The translations under genes and the position numbers were made by a program. Shown here piece by piece: positions 22,149-30,517 of a stretch of 34,438 nucleotides of DNA (within the stretch, counting starts at the first letter, position 1; each line of letters starts with the position of its first letter). The stretch is from Salimicrobium flavidum. Its GTDB lineage: Bacteria > Bacillota > Bacilli > Bacillales > Halobacillaceae. Where the stretch lies: the NCBI RefSeq assembly GCF_900156645.1, contig NZ_FTOC01000014.1:1-34438 (forward strand), in the 5' to 3' direction. A model generated the notes under the pieces. The model was not told the DNA's origin, made no database searches, and worked only from the letters and a program-made list of their open reading frames with translations.

Positions 22149-22205
22149 AAAATAATTACGGCCTCAGATAAGTTTATAAGATTAAAACAGAAAGCAGGGT
22201 GACGT

Positions 22206-24053
22206 ATGACAACCTTCCGTAAAGTAAGAGTACTGTTGCTGGCACTCATCGATTCGATCATTGTTCTGTCATCGGTTCACTTTTCCTTCTTCCTATTGGA
22301 TCCGTCCTCAGTTTCCGGTTTGGGAATCGCTACCATCTCAATCCTTCTTCTTTGCGCTCATCATATGCTTTCGGGAATGTTCGGTATGTACAAGAAAAAA
22401 TGGAGGTACGCCAGTATTGAGGAATTGGTAGGGATCATCTACGTAGTCACATTATCAGTTAGCTTGACCATTCTGGTACTGGCACTACTTCCGGGAAAAA
22501 TGTATGGGGATGAACTTCTGGTGGTTTGGTTATTCAACATTCTTGGGGTGAACGGGACACGCTTAGGGTGGAGGTACTATAAGTCTTATGGTTTTTCCAT
22601 ATTTCCTGTATCCCGGAAAATGGAGGTCTCTGAAAGAGGAATCGAAAAGAGGACTCTGATTATAGGGGCGGGAGCTGCAGGACGAATGCTGGCGCGACAA
22701 ATTAAGACTTCTAAATATAGACGTACGTTGATTGTCGGTTTTGCTGACGATGACAAAGATCTCCATCACCTGAATATCAGCGGATACCCTGTGCTGGGAG
22801 GGACGGACTCTATAGGCGAAATCGTTCTGAAACATAAAGTGAATCATATCGTGATTGCAATGCCTTCTGTACAAAGGGAAAGAGTAAGGGGAATTATTAC
22901 AAAGGCTAAAGGTGTTGTATACCATGTACAAACTCTTCCTATGATTGAGGACTTGGCTCTTGGGAATGTTTCCGTGAATCATGTCCGCGACGTTCAAATT
23001 GAAGATCTGCTCGGGAGGGACCCGGTAACCCTGGATATTGATTCAATCGATTCGGAAATCAGGGGAAAGACGGTTCTTGTTACTGGGGCAGGAGGATCGA
23101 TCGGGTCCGAAATTTGTCGTCAGTTACTCCGTTTCACTCCCGCTAAACTCATACTCTTAGGTCACGGGGAAAACAGCATCTATTCCATTCGTATGGAGCT
23201 GAACGGATGGGGGACAGCGACAGAACTGATACCGGTGATTGCCAACGTACAGGATAGGGATAGAATATTTAGGGTTATGGCCACTTACTCTCCGTCTCTC
23301 GTTTATCATGCTGCAGCTCATAAGCATGTGCCACTGATGGAAAATAACCCTAAAGAGGCTGTGAAAAATAACGTAATAGGCACGAAAAATGTGGCGGAAG
23401 CCGCTGATAATGAGAGTGTTCAAACGTTTGTGCTCGTTTCCACAGATAAAGCTGTGAACCCACCAAATGTAATGGGAGCCACCAAACGTCTTGCCGAAAT
23501 GGTGATTCAAATGATGAGCACAAAAAGCAGTACCAAGTTCGTAGCAGTAAGGTTCGGGAATGTTCTTGGAAGTCGGGGGTCGGTCATTCCCCTTTTCAAA
23601 CAGCAAATAGAAAGAGGAGGACCTGTTACTGTCACTCACCCCGAGATGACGAGATATTTCATGACGATCCCGGAAGCGTCCCGGCTCGTTTTACAGGCAG
23701 GTACACTCGCAAATGGCGGTGAAATTTTCGTTCTCGATATGGGAGAACCGGTGAGAATCGTGGATTTGGCTCGAAACCTTATTCATTTATCAGGATTTAC
23801 GAAGGAAGAAATACCGATTGAATTTACGGGCATGCGTCCAGGGGAGAAGCTTTTTGAAGAACTTCTCGCTGAAGATGAAGTCTTCGAGGACCCGGTGTTC
23901 CCTAAGATTCTTGTAGGTAAGACGGTTTCTTTTAACCGGGAGGCAGTTCTTGCATTCATCGAACAGGTACCTTATCTCTCGCCGGATGAAGTGAAAGAAC
24001 AGGCACTGACTCTGGCTAACGCCAACTCCCGGGTCAGTCTCGTTGCAAGGTAG
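22206..24053 (+). CDS. UDP-GlcNAc 4,6-dehydratase, membrane-bound (EpsC/PglF/CapD-like)
   Basis: The 615-aa protein has four N-terminal membrane helices (about 8-125), a first Rossmann domain starting TLIIGAGAAGRMLARQI, and a second, catalytic SDR domain starting TVLVTGAGGSIGSEICRQLL with NAD-binding GxxGxxG. The active-site segment FVLVSTDKAVNPPNVMGATK carries the Met that replaces the usual catalytic Tyr, as in PglF/CapD-type dehydratases. ARYFMTIPEA-like text (MTRYFMTIPEASRLVLQAG) and GEKLFEELL close the domain. It makes UDP-4-keto-6-deoxy-GlcNAc, the substrate for the EpsN-like aminotransferase encoded in the first operon. It opens the second EPS operon behind a consensus promoter; AGGGTG precedes the ATG. 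Confidence 0.95.
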   Translation: MTTFRKVRVLLLALIDSIIVLSSVHFSFFLLDPSSVSGLGIATISILLLCAHHMLSGMFGMYKKKWRYASIEELVGIIYVVTLSVSLTILVLALLPGKMYGDELLVVWLFNILGVNGTRLGWRYYKSYGFSIFPVSRKMEVSERGIEKRTLIIGAGAAGRMLARQIKTSKYRRTLIVGFADDDKDLHHLNISGYPVLGGTDSIGEIVLKHKVNHIVIAMPSVQRERVRGIITKAKGVVYHVQTLPMIEDLALGNVSVNHVRDVQIEDLLGRDPVTLDIDSIDSEIRGKTVLVTGAGGSIGSEICRQLLRFTPAKLILLGHGENSIYSIRMELNGWGTATELIPVIANVQDRDRIFRVMATYSPSLVYHAAAHKHVPLMENNPKEAVKNNVIGTKNVAEAADNESVQTFVLVSTDKAVNPPNVMGATKRLAEMVIQMMSTKSSTKFVAVRFGNVLGSRGSVIPLFKQQIERGGPVTVTHPEMTRYFMTIPEASRLVLQAGTLANGGEIFVLDMGEPVRIVDLARNLIHLSGFTKEEIPIEFTGMRPGEKLFEELLAEDEVFEDPVFPKILVGKTVSFNREAVLAFIEQVPYLSPDEVKEQALTLANANSRVSLVAR

Positions 24054-24098
24054 ATGGACGAACGAATAGATACTATATCAGTGAAGAGGGGTGTTCTT

Positions 24099-25340
24099 AT
24101 GAAAGATGTGCTGATTGTGACGAACTACTGTCAGTTTCCGGGAGAAAGTGGCAACAACCGTTATACGTATCTGGCTGATATGCTTGCAGCAGAAGGGTTT
24201 GAAGTGGAAATCGTCACTTCCACCTTTAATCACAAGACGAAAAGTCAAAGGCCATTCACTGGCGATGATGTGAAGAATGTTTCGTATAAAACGACATTGA
24301 TCAATGAACCTGGATACCCTGAAAATGTAAGTTTCAAAAGGCTGTACAGTCATAGGATCATCGCTTTGAACATCATGAATTATGTAGAAAGAAGGAAACT
24401 GCCTGATCTGATTTATTGTCCCTTCCCTCCGATCACCATCGGAAAAAAAATGGCTGAATTTGCGAAAAGAAATCGTATCCCCTTCGTGATTGATATTCAG
24501 GATCTTTGGCCGGAAGCTTTCCGAATGGTTTTCAATCCCCCTTTCCTGAGTAATATTCTCTATAGACCTTTTGAACGTGCTGCTAACAAGATTTTCGGAC
24601 AGGTAGATGCAATTGTAGGAGTTTCTAGGACATACGTTGATCGTGCCTATTCAGTTAATCGGAAAAACGTCGGGCGGTCCAGCGTATTTCTCGGTACAGA
24701 TCTGAATCATTTCGATTCACTGGTGGAGAAAGCTGAATTGTTATCTGATGAAAAGTCAGGAATCAAAGTAGCTTATATCGGTACACTTGGCAGCAGTTAT
24801 GATATCAACCTCATCACTGATGCCATAGCCCTCCTGAAAAGAGAAGGAAGAACAGACATCCATTTTGTAGTCATGGGCGAAGGACCGAAAAGGGAAGCTT
24901 TCGCACAGTACGCCCAGCGCTCGGGTATCTCTTATGAATTCACCGGCATGCTCCCTTATGAAGCGATGGTGAAAAGACTCTCCCAGTGTGATATCGCTGT
25001 CAATCCGATTAGGAAAGGTGCGGCTCAGAGCATCATAAATAAAGTGGGTGACTATGCAGCTGCAGGGCTACCGGTCGTAAACACTCAGGAAAATGAAGAA
25101 TATAGGACCTATGTCGATGACTTACGGATCGGTTTCAATTGTATCCCGGGAGAGTCGAAAGACGTGGCGGTGAAAATGGAGATTTTATGCAGTGACCCTG
25201 ACCTCCGCAAGGAAATGGGAGCCAATAACCGGAAGTTCGCCGAGACGAATTTTGATCGACGTCATACGTATCCCGAGATCGTAAGGGTAATAGAGAACCT
25301 TCTGCCTGAAACTGTAGAAGCGGAAAGTCGGGTGTTATAG
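24099..25340 (+). CDS. GT4-family glycosyltransferase (WbuB/EpsD-like)
   Basis: ATG 24099 is chosen over ATG 24054 because AGAGGGG lies before it and the product then begins as the family does (MKDVLIVTNYCQFPGESGNN). The 413-aa protein has two Rossmann-like lobes (GT-B): the acceptor lobe with FVIDIQDLWPEAFRMVF, and the donor lobe with IGTLGSSYDINLITDAIALL, VVMGEGPKREAF, the late-domain INPIRKGAAQSIINKVGDYA and GLPVVNTQENEEY. It should add a sugar to the lipid-linked bacillosamine. This subgroup is typical next to PglC/WecA-type initiation enzymes. It follows the dehydratase gene with a 45-nt gap. Confidence 0.92.
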   Translation: MKDVLIVTNYCQFPGESGNNRYTYLADMLAAEGFEVEIVTSTFNHKTKSQRPFTGDDVKNVSYKTTLINEPGYPENVSFKRLYSHRIIALNIMNYVERRKLPDLIYCPFPPITIGKKMAEFAKRNRIPFVIDIQDLWPEAFRMVFNPPFLSNILYRPFERAANKIFGQVDAIVGVSRTYVDRAYSVNRKNVGRSSVFLGTDLNHFDSLVEKAELLSDEKSGIKVAYIGTLGSSYDINLITDAIALLKREGRTDIHFVVMGEGPKREAFAQYAQRSGISYEFTGMLPYEAMVKRLSQCDIAVNPIRKGAAQSIINKVGDYAAAGLPVVNTQENEEYRTYVDDLRIGFNCIPGESKDVAVKMEILCSDPDLRKEMGANNRKFAETNFDRRHTYPEIVRVIENLLPETVEAESRVL

Positions 25341-25359
25341 GATTGGAGGGGCTTCTATA

Positions 25360-26283
25360 GTGAAGGTGGGAGTGGTGTTCCTGGTGATTCTTTTTTTAAA
25401 CGGGTTATCTATTTATTACCTTACCGGTGAAGAAACGATAAGCCGAGAAGTAACTGTGGAACAGTTTGGGGCTGACGGAAAAGATGAACAAGACGATTCC
25501 GAAGCTATCCAGAGGGCGATAGATGCGAGTTCGGAAGAAAGGCTGGGGGAAGTTGTTTTGACAGGGGCTTATGTTCTTGAGAAAGGCATAGTTTTGAAGG
25601 AAGGGGTTACGTTATCATTCGATTCCCAGTCCAGTCTGATTGTAAGAGGAAATTTCACGGTGATCGAAATGCAGAAAGATGCCTTCATCCGAAATGCTCT
25701 CATTATGGTCGAAGCTAAAGAATTTACTCAACCTGTCGTCTTCCTTGACGGTAAACATCAATTTTGGAGCTGGGACCGGACAGGGTTGGACGATGTGACG
25801 ATAATTAATACCTCTGGAACCAATCAGGGTACTGGCATTTCGCTCGTAGCTGATGGAAGTGATGAATTTATAAGCTTTGTTCAATTCGAAAACGTTACAA
25901 TAGTAGGATTTGAAACTGGGATAGGGATGGAAGCTTCAGAACCGGAAGGAGAAGAGCCCAGCTTCGTAAACGGGAACAGGTTCATCAATCTTATCCTGGA
26001 AGACTGTGTAGTATGTATCGATATGAAAAGCCATATCACGGTACCAAATGAAGTTTCGGGTAACCAGTTTTCTAACCTTCAGGTTCAATTGTCGGATGCT
26101 ACGAGGCTTGGTATTCGTGTCTCCGGTTCAGATAACCGGATAGAAGGTTTGATATGGGATTTCGAAGAATATGAGGATGTTGTTCCGGCGGTAGTGTTTT
26201 CCGAGAAGTCCCAAAGGAATCGGCTGATTTCAAATCTGACGTCTTCGTATATCGAAGATTCAGGGAGCACCAATGATTGGTGA
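25360..26283 (+). CDS. Pectate-lyase-fold (right-handed beta-helix) exported or anchored protein
   Basis: GTG start with GGAGGGG 9 nt upstream. A hydrophobic segment (residues 2-20, VGVVFLVILFLNGLSIYYL) serves as signal peptide or anchor. Residues 31-60 (EVTVEQFGADGKDEQDDSEA, then IQRAIDAS) are the typical opening of Pectate_lyase_3/phage-tailspike-like beta helices, and the rest reads as short beta turns with N-R-F or N-Q-F ladders (GNRFINLILEDC, GNQFSNLQVQL, DNRIEGLIWDF, RNRLISNLTSS). At 307 aa the helix is short. Position inside an EPS operon suggests a polysaccharide lyase, epimerase or binding protein, but no catalytic residues are identifiable. Confidence 0.75.
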   Translation: MKVGVVFLVILFLNGLSIYYLTGEETISREVTVEQFGADGKDEQDDSEAIQRAIDASSEERLGEVVLTGAYVLEKGIVLKEGVTLSFDSQSSLIVRGNFTVIEMQKDAFIRNALIMVEAKEFTQPVVFLDGKHQFWSWDRTGLDDVTIINTSGTNQGTGISLVADGSDEFISFVQFENVTIVGFETGIGMEASEPEGEEPSFVNGNRFINLILEDCVVCIDMKSHITVPNEVSGNQFSNLQVQLSDATRLGIRVSGSDNRIEGLIWDFEEYEDVVPAVVFSEKSQRNRLISNLTSSYIEDSGSTNDW

Positions 26284-26402
26284 AAGACCTGACATTCCCT
26301 ATAACTATGATAAGGATGAATAGAGAAATGGGTTATTCAGATATAAGCCAGGATGAATCATCCAGTACGAAAAATCTGAACAGTAATGGCGGGTGATGAA
26401 GG

Positions 26403-27155
26403 ATGAATGAAAAAATGGATGTAAGTGGATTTCTGAAGGTGATGAAGAGAAGATATGTCAGCATTCTGAGTGTGACCATGGGTGTATTCCTGCTTTCAGT
26501 GGTCGTAAGTATGTTCGTGATGAAACCGACATACGAAGTGAACGAAAACCTCGTTATAGGAAATCTGAACAAGACAGAGGAATACAGCGAAACCCAGCAG
26601 TTGAATATGTTACTGGCCTCCACCATCGATTTTATTAAAAGCCCGAGTGTGCTGAATGAAGTGAGCAGGGAATCCGGTCTTAGCTCTGAGCAGATCAACG
26701 AGATGATAATCATCCGTAATACCGAAGATTCTCAAATCATAAACGTCATTGTCCGTGATGAAAATCCCGAAACAGCTGAAGTGGTTTCCGGTCTCATCGC
26801 AAAAACGACAGTAGATAAAATGACAAGTGTATTCGGAGTGCAGGACATCGTCGCCCTGGACGACCCTACAGAGAACAGCCAGGTTCAGCAAGTAGGTGGT
26901 GTGCTGTTGAACCTCAGTATCGGACTCGTCGTCGGCCTGCTCGCAGGTATAGGGGTGGCGATGTTCAGAGAACACACGGATGACTCCCTGCAGACTTCCA
27001 AAGAAATTGAAGCTCTGCTCGGGGTACCTTTACTGGGGGAAATTGATATGAAGGAAAAGGTAAGAGGGCGCTCCAGCAGGCCCTATACCGGAGTCCAGCC
27101 AGAAAACGATGTAGAAGCGATGAAAAGGAAGAAACGGGGGGAGGTCAGTGTTTAA
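26403..27155 (+). CDS. Wzz/EpsA-type polysaccharide co-polymerase (BY-kinase transmembrane adaptor)
   Basis: The 250-aa protein has the Wzz fold: two membrane helices (about 18-40, YVSILSVTMGVFLLSVVVSM, and about 165-187, GVLLNLSIGLVVGLLAGIGV) around an extracytoplasmic coiled region, and a short cytoplasmic tail. Upstream of helix 2 the family Pro-rich motif is reduced to VALDDPTENSQ. After it, REHTDDSLQTSKEIEALLGV PLLGEI is the usual CapA/EpsA tail that contacts and activates the kinase. It controls chain length of the exported polymer. The next gene, a kinase homologue, overlaps its end. The ATG has GGGTGAT and AAGG nearby; an alternative ATG at 26415 is possible. Confidence 0.9.
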   Translation: MNEKMDVSGFLKVMKRRYVSILSVTMGVFLLSVVVSMFVMKPTYEVNENLVIGNLNKTEEYSETQQLNMLLASTIDFIKSPSVLNEVSRESGLSSEQINEMIIIRNTEDSQIINVIVRDENPETAEVVSGLIAKTTVDKMTSVFGVQDIVALDDPTENSQVQQVGGVLLNLSIGLVVGLLAGIGVAMFREHTDDSLQTSKEIEALLGVPLLGEIDMKEKVRGRSSRPYTGVQPENDVEAMKRKKRGEVSV

Positions 27156-27792
27156 AATGAAGAGATCCGACAAAGATGTGTGGCAGAAGCTCAGGCTTTC
27201 TGAGGGGATGAAGAGTACAGAACAGGTCCGAATCATCCGTACCCATCTGGAACAGGAATCCAGGGTGGACGGTCACTGTATGATGGTTACTTCTTCAGAT
27301 GATCTTAAGGATAAACCCCTGATCACAGCCAAACTGGCTCTTTCATTCGCCGAACAGGGAAAACGTACACTACTCATCGATGCCGATGTCAGGAAGCCGA
27401 TTCTGCACGAATGGTTCCAAGTGGAGGGAGGGGAAGGCTGGACGGATGCACTGATGATGAAAGAGAGTCCTTCCCAGAATATAAGAAAAACCTTTCAGCC
27501 TGATCTTTATGTCCTTCCTGCGGGATCAGGGGGACATGCCCCGGCTAAACTCTGGGTTGAGGATAAGATACAGGGTATTATACGGGAATGCCGAAAAGAA
27601 TTCGATATCGTATTATTTGAAGCTCCGTCCCTTCTGAAGGCAGCGGATCCGCTGGTATTGATGAATCATTGTGACGGCGTCATCATGGTAGTCAAAAGTC
27701 GTCTATCCCACCGGGAATCCGCAATAGAGACAAAAGGGTTGGTAGAGCGTGCGAACAAGCCCCTAGTAGGGGTGATTTTCCAGACCGGTTAA
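27148..27792 (+). CDS. BY-kinase homologue (EpsB/CapB-like) with degenerate ATP site, probable pseudokinase
   Basis: Overall it is a 214-aa cytoplasmic bacterial tyrosine kinase homologue: N-terminal KSTEQVRIIRTHL (the EXXRXXRTNL-like interface), Walker A' LLIDADVRKP (Asp78, Asp80), LYVLPAG, and DPLVLMNHCDGVIMVV near the end. The Walker A loop, normally TSSxPGEGKST, reads TSSDDLKDKPL: Lys56 remains but both glycines and the Ser/Thr are gone. Walker B, normally IDTPP, reads FEAPS with Glu158 for Asp. There is no C-terminal tyrosine cluster; the chain stops at VGVIFQTG. It is thus likely catalytically dead but may still bind its Wzz-like partner. Start may be GTG 27148 (3 nt after GGGGAGG) or ATG 27157 (12 nt after); neither is ideal. 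Confidence 0.88.
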   Translation: MFKMKRSDKDVWQKLRLSEGMKSTEQVRIIRTHLEQESRVDGHCMMVTSSDDLKDKPLITAKLALSFAEQGKRTLLIDADVRKPILHEWFQVEGGEGWTDALMMKESPSQNIRKTFQPDLYVLPAGSGGHAPAKLWVEDKIQGIIRECRKEFDIVLFEAPSLLKAADPLVLMNHCDGVIMVVKSRLSHRESAIETKGLVERANKPLVGVIFQTG

Positions 27793-27807
27793 TAGAGAGG
27801 TGCCTCT

Positions 27808-29271
27808 ATGAATGGGATAAGAAAGAATTCCATCGCTTTGAATATTGTTCATCTGTTTTATAGTACTGCTTTGTCCAGTGCGATCAATGCGGTCGCTTTG
27901 ATTTTACTGGCCGGGTATCTCCAGTCCCACGACTACGGGATGTTCAGTGTGGCTTTGGCGTTTGCGATGATCATGAGCTACTTTACGGATGCCGGTCTGA
28001 GCGACATCGTACTGCGTGAGGGTGCGAAGCAGGACGTCAGTTTATCAGGATTGATGTCCTCTTATATCAAGATGCGAGTGTTTCTGCTCCTCCTCACATT
28101 CGTGTTCGGGTTTATCATCATTTACTTTATGAATAACGACAATAAAGAACTTCTCCGAATCGCTTACACCTTGATCATTCCGATGGTGACCGGGGTAGCC
28201 TTACAGAGTATCGGGACCACTTTCTTCAAACTTATCGAAAAAATGCAATACTTCGGTCTGATTCGGCTCGTTTCAGCTATCATCCTGGTGACTTCACTCG
28301 GAATCGGAATGCTACTCCAAGCACATCCTTTGATCATGGCAAGCATTTATGGAAGTTCCTACATGCTGGCTGGAGTGTTCGGTGTGTTCCTGGTAAAGAA
28401 ATACGTTTCTCTGAACCTGAGACAGACGTTTCATAAAGGGATATTGAGGAATCTGGGAGCATTTACGATCGGAGGACTTCTGTTCGTACTTCTTCCTCAC
28501 ATCGGTCCCATCATTCTCGAGAAGACGATCACCCTCCGTGAAGTCGGACTGTTTGCTGTAGCTTACCGGATCCCTCAGGCTCTTCAACAAATACCATTCG
28601 TGGTAGCGGGAGCTTATTACCCGGTCCTGTTCAAACACTTCCATAACCAGCGGATGGGGGAACACTACGAGAATCACCTTACTCAAATCAAGTTGATGGC
28701 GTTGGTCGGCATGATGATGACGATACCGATCTTCTATTTATCGGAATTCATTATCTCTTTATTATTCGGGCCGGAATGGATGGATTCCGCCTTACCTTTG
28801 AAGATATTGGCGATGATGCTCCTCTTTCAATCGGTGAATATAGCATTCGCTGATGGCCTGACCACTGTCGAAAAGCAGAACACACGGACAATGGTTCAAC
28901 TGGTTGCGGTATTGGCAGGAGTCCTGTTCTATATATTCTTGAGTCGCTCGTATGGAGTGGTGGGGGCGGCTGTTGCGGGTATGCTGGTTGAACTTGTGGC
29001 ACTGATAGGTTTCTGGGCGTTCACCCCTACCAGATGGAAGCTGATGAAGCAGGTTGTGCTGCCCTATTTCACCTTTTTCCTAATAAGTCTCGGGTTGGTC
29101 GAAGGGATGCTTGGAGATCAGAACTGGTTCAAGGTAATCATTCACTTTTCGCTGGTACTCATCTTTTGTGTGATGGATGAAGGGCTGAGAAGCAAAGTTG
29201 TCGAGTTTATAGCAGATAAACGAAAAGTGTGGAGTTCGGACGAGCAGGCCGAACAGAGGAGGGGGTCTTGA
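27808..29271 (+). CDS. Wzx-type polysaccharide flippase (MOP superfamily)
   Basis: The 487-aa protein is almost entirely hydrophobic helices (about 12-14), starting SIALNIVHLFYSTALSSAIN and AVALILLAGYLQSHDYGMFS, the family's first two helices, and the following FADAGLSDIVLREGAK-like text. A mid-protein basic loop and the GGLLFVLLPHIGPIILEK to AVAYRIPQALQQIPF region also match PST-type flippases. It moves the undecaprenyl-linked repeat unit across the membrane. GAGAGGTG precedes the ATG, and the gap to the kinase-like gene is 15 nt. Confidence 0.92.
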   Translation: MNGIRKNSIALNIVHLFYSTALSSAINAVALILLAGYLQSHDYGMFSVALAFAMIMSYFTDAGLSDIVLREGAKQDVSLSGLMSSYIKMRVFLLLLTFVFGFIIIYFMNNDNKELLRIAYTLIIPMVTGVALQSIGTTFFKLIEKMQYFGLIRLVSAIILVTSLGIGMLLQAHPLIMASIYGSSYMLAGVFGVFLVKKYVSLNLRQTFHKGILRNLGAFTIGGLLFVLLPHIGPIILEKTITLREVGLFAVAYRIPQALQQIPFVVAGAYYPVLFKHFHNQRMGEHYENHLTQIKLMALVGMMMTIPIFYLSEFIISLLFGPEWMDSALPLKILAMMLLFQSVNIAFADGLTTVEKQNTRTMVQLVAVLAGVLFYIFLSRSYGVVGAAVAGMLVELVALIGFWAFTPTRWKLMKQVVLPYFTFFLISLGLVEGMLGDQNWFKVIIHFSLVLIFCVMDEGLRSKVVEFIADKRKVWSSDEQAEQRRGS

Positions 29272-29272
29272 A

Positions 29273-30517
29273 ATGGATGGCATCAGACAGCAGTCTTCAT
29301 CTCCCTGGCTTGTATTTTCACTGATATTTTTGGTCACGCTTGCGAATTACCATCTGTATATCGGTTTTGCTCTTAAACCATACATGATGCTGTCCATCGC
29401 TTATATTTTAGTCTCCCTGGGAGCGTTCCGTTTTTATCGGCTCCAGTTGTTCGAAGTGGCGATGCTGCTTTTTTATCTGCTTTATGTTTCCACAGGAATC
29501 TTCGCTCTTTATCCCGCGTCCAGTATAAGGATCATGATTGGTATCATCATTTATATCTCCTGCTACTTTGTCATGAAATCGATATTGGTGAATACCGAGA
29601 GGAGAATCATTCATAAGAGTCTGACGTATACCGGTATCCTCTTCAACTTGGCAAGTCTGTTCCTTTACTTTCTCGGTCTGCAGAAAGTGGGCTTCGTCAC
29701 AAGCGGGGACAGGGTCTATCATTTCGGTCTTATGTTGGACAGTAACTATCCAAGGCTGATCGGGCTGCTGCAGGATCCTAACTTTTTCGTTTTTTACAAT
29801 ACGATCTTCTTCGCTTACTTCCTTACGAATTCGAAGTCCTGGTTGAATAAATTCGGGCTTTTATGCACGATTACGACAAATCTGCTTACTTTTTCCCGCG
29901 GCGGCCTGCTGGTAATGGCGTGTCTGCTGATCATCTATCTTCTCTTAAACAACCCCTTACGTCAGCTGAAAACCATCCTCGGTCTGGGAGGGGCACTGGT
30001 TGTAGCGATGTATGTGTCCGTCGTATATTTGAAACTTGATGTCCTCGGAGTCCTCGGTTCACGAATTGAAGACTTCTCCCAGGACGGGGGGAGCGGACGT
30101 CTCGAACTATGGGGGAGAGCGTGGGGTTATTTTCTGGAGCATCCTGTAACTGGACTAGGAGCTTATAATTTCGCCGATTACAACGACCTGGATTTCAATG
30201 ATGACATGACTGTCCACAATACTTTCCTGGATATTCTTGCAGATTCCGGTGCTATCGGAATCTTCGGATACCTTTTATTCCTCGGGTTGCTCCTGTTTCA
30301 GCTGATTCAATTTAAAATGTACAAAAGGGAGCCGTATCTATTCCTCACTTTTATAGGTATGACCTTACAAATGGGATTTTTGACAGTAATTATAAACGAT
30401 ATGTTCTTCCTTTACATCGCGATTTTGTCTGCATACTTGTATAAATATCAGAGTAATGAGGAAGCGTCCCTGTCGGAAGAGTACCATTTTGGTAAAGAGA
30501 AAGGAGAAGCGGTATGA
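29273..30517 (+). CDS. Wzy/WaaL-type O-antigen polymerase or ligase
   Basis: The 414-aa protein has about ten membrane helices and one larger external loop. The Wzy_C signature is present: PNFFVFYNTIFFAYFL after GLLQD, LLTFSRGGLLVMACLLIIYL, and GSGRLELWGRAWGYFLEHPV followed by GLGAYNFADYNDLD and VHNTFLDILADSGAIG with the conserved HN-T-F-L. In a Wzx/Wzy pathway this enzyme polymerises flipped repeat units on the outer face. It starts 1 nt after the flippase stop and overlaps the next gene by 4 nt. Confidence 0.9.
   Translation: MDGIRQQSSSPWLVFSLIFLVTLANYHLYIGFALKPYMMLSIAYILVSLGAFRFYRLQLFEVAMLLFYLLYVSTGIFALYPASSIRIMIGIIIYISCYFVMKSILVNTERRIIHKSLTYTGILFNLASLFLYFLGLQKVGFVTSGDRVYHFGLMLDSNYPRLIGLLQDPNFFVFYNTIFFAYFLTNSKSWLNKFGLLCTITTNLLTFSRGGLLVMACLLIIYLLLNNPLRQLKTILGLGGALVVAMYVSVVYLKLDVLGVLGSRIEDFSQDGGSGRLELWGRAWGYFLEHPVTGLGAYNFADYNDLDFNDDMTVHNTFLDILADSGAIGIFGYLLFLGLLLFQLIQFKMYKREPYLFLTFIGMTLQMGFLTVIINDMFFLYIAILSAYLYKYQSNEEASLSEEYHFGKEKGEAV

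Noticed and set aside
4054-24098. ATG at 24054 as start of the GT4 gene
   Set aside because: Only weak spacing to AAGG and the extra 15 residues do not fit the family; the ATG at 24099 has AGAGGGG. (The interval is given broadly; the relevant bases are 24054-24098.)
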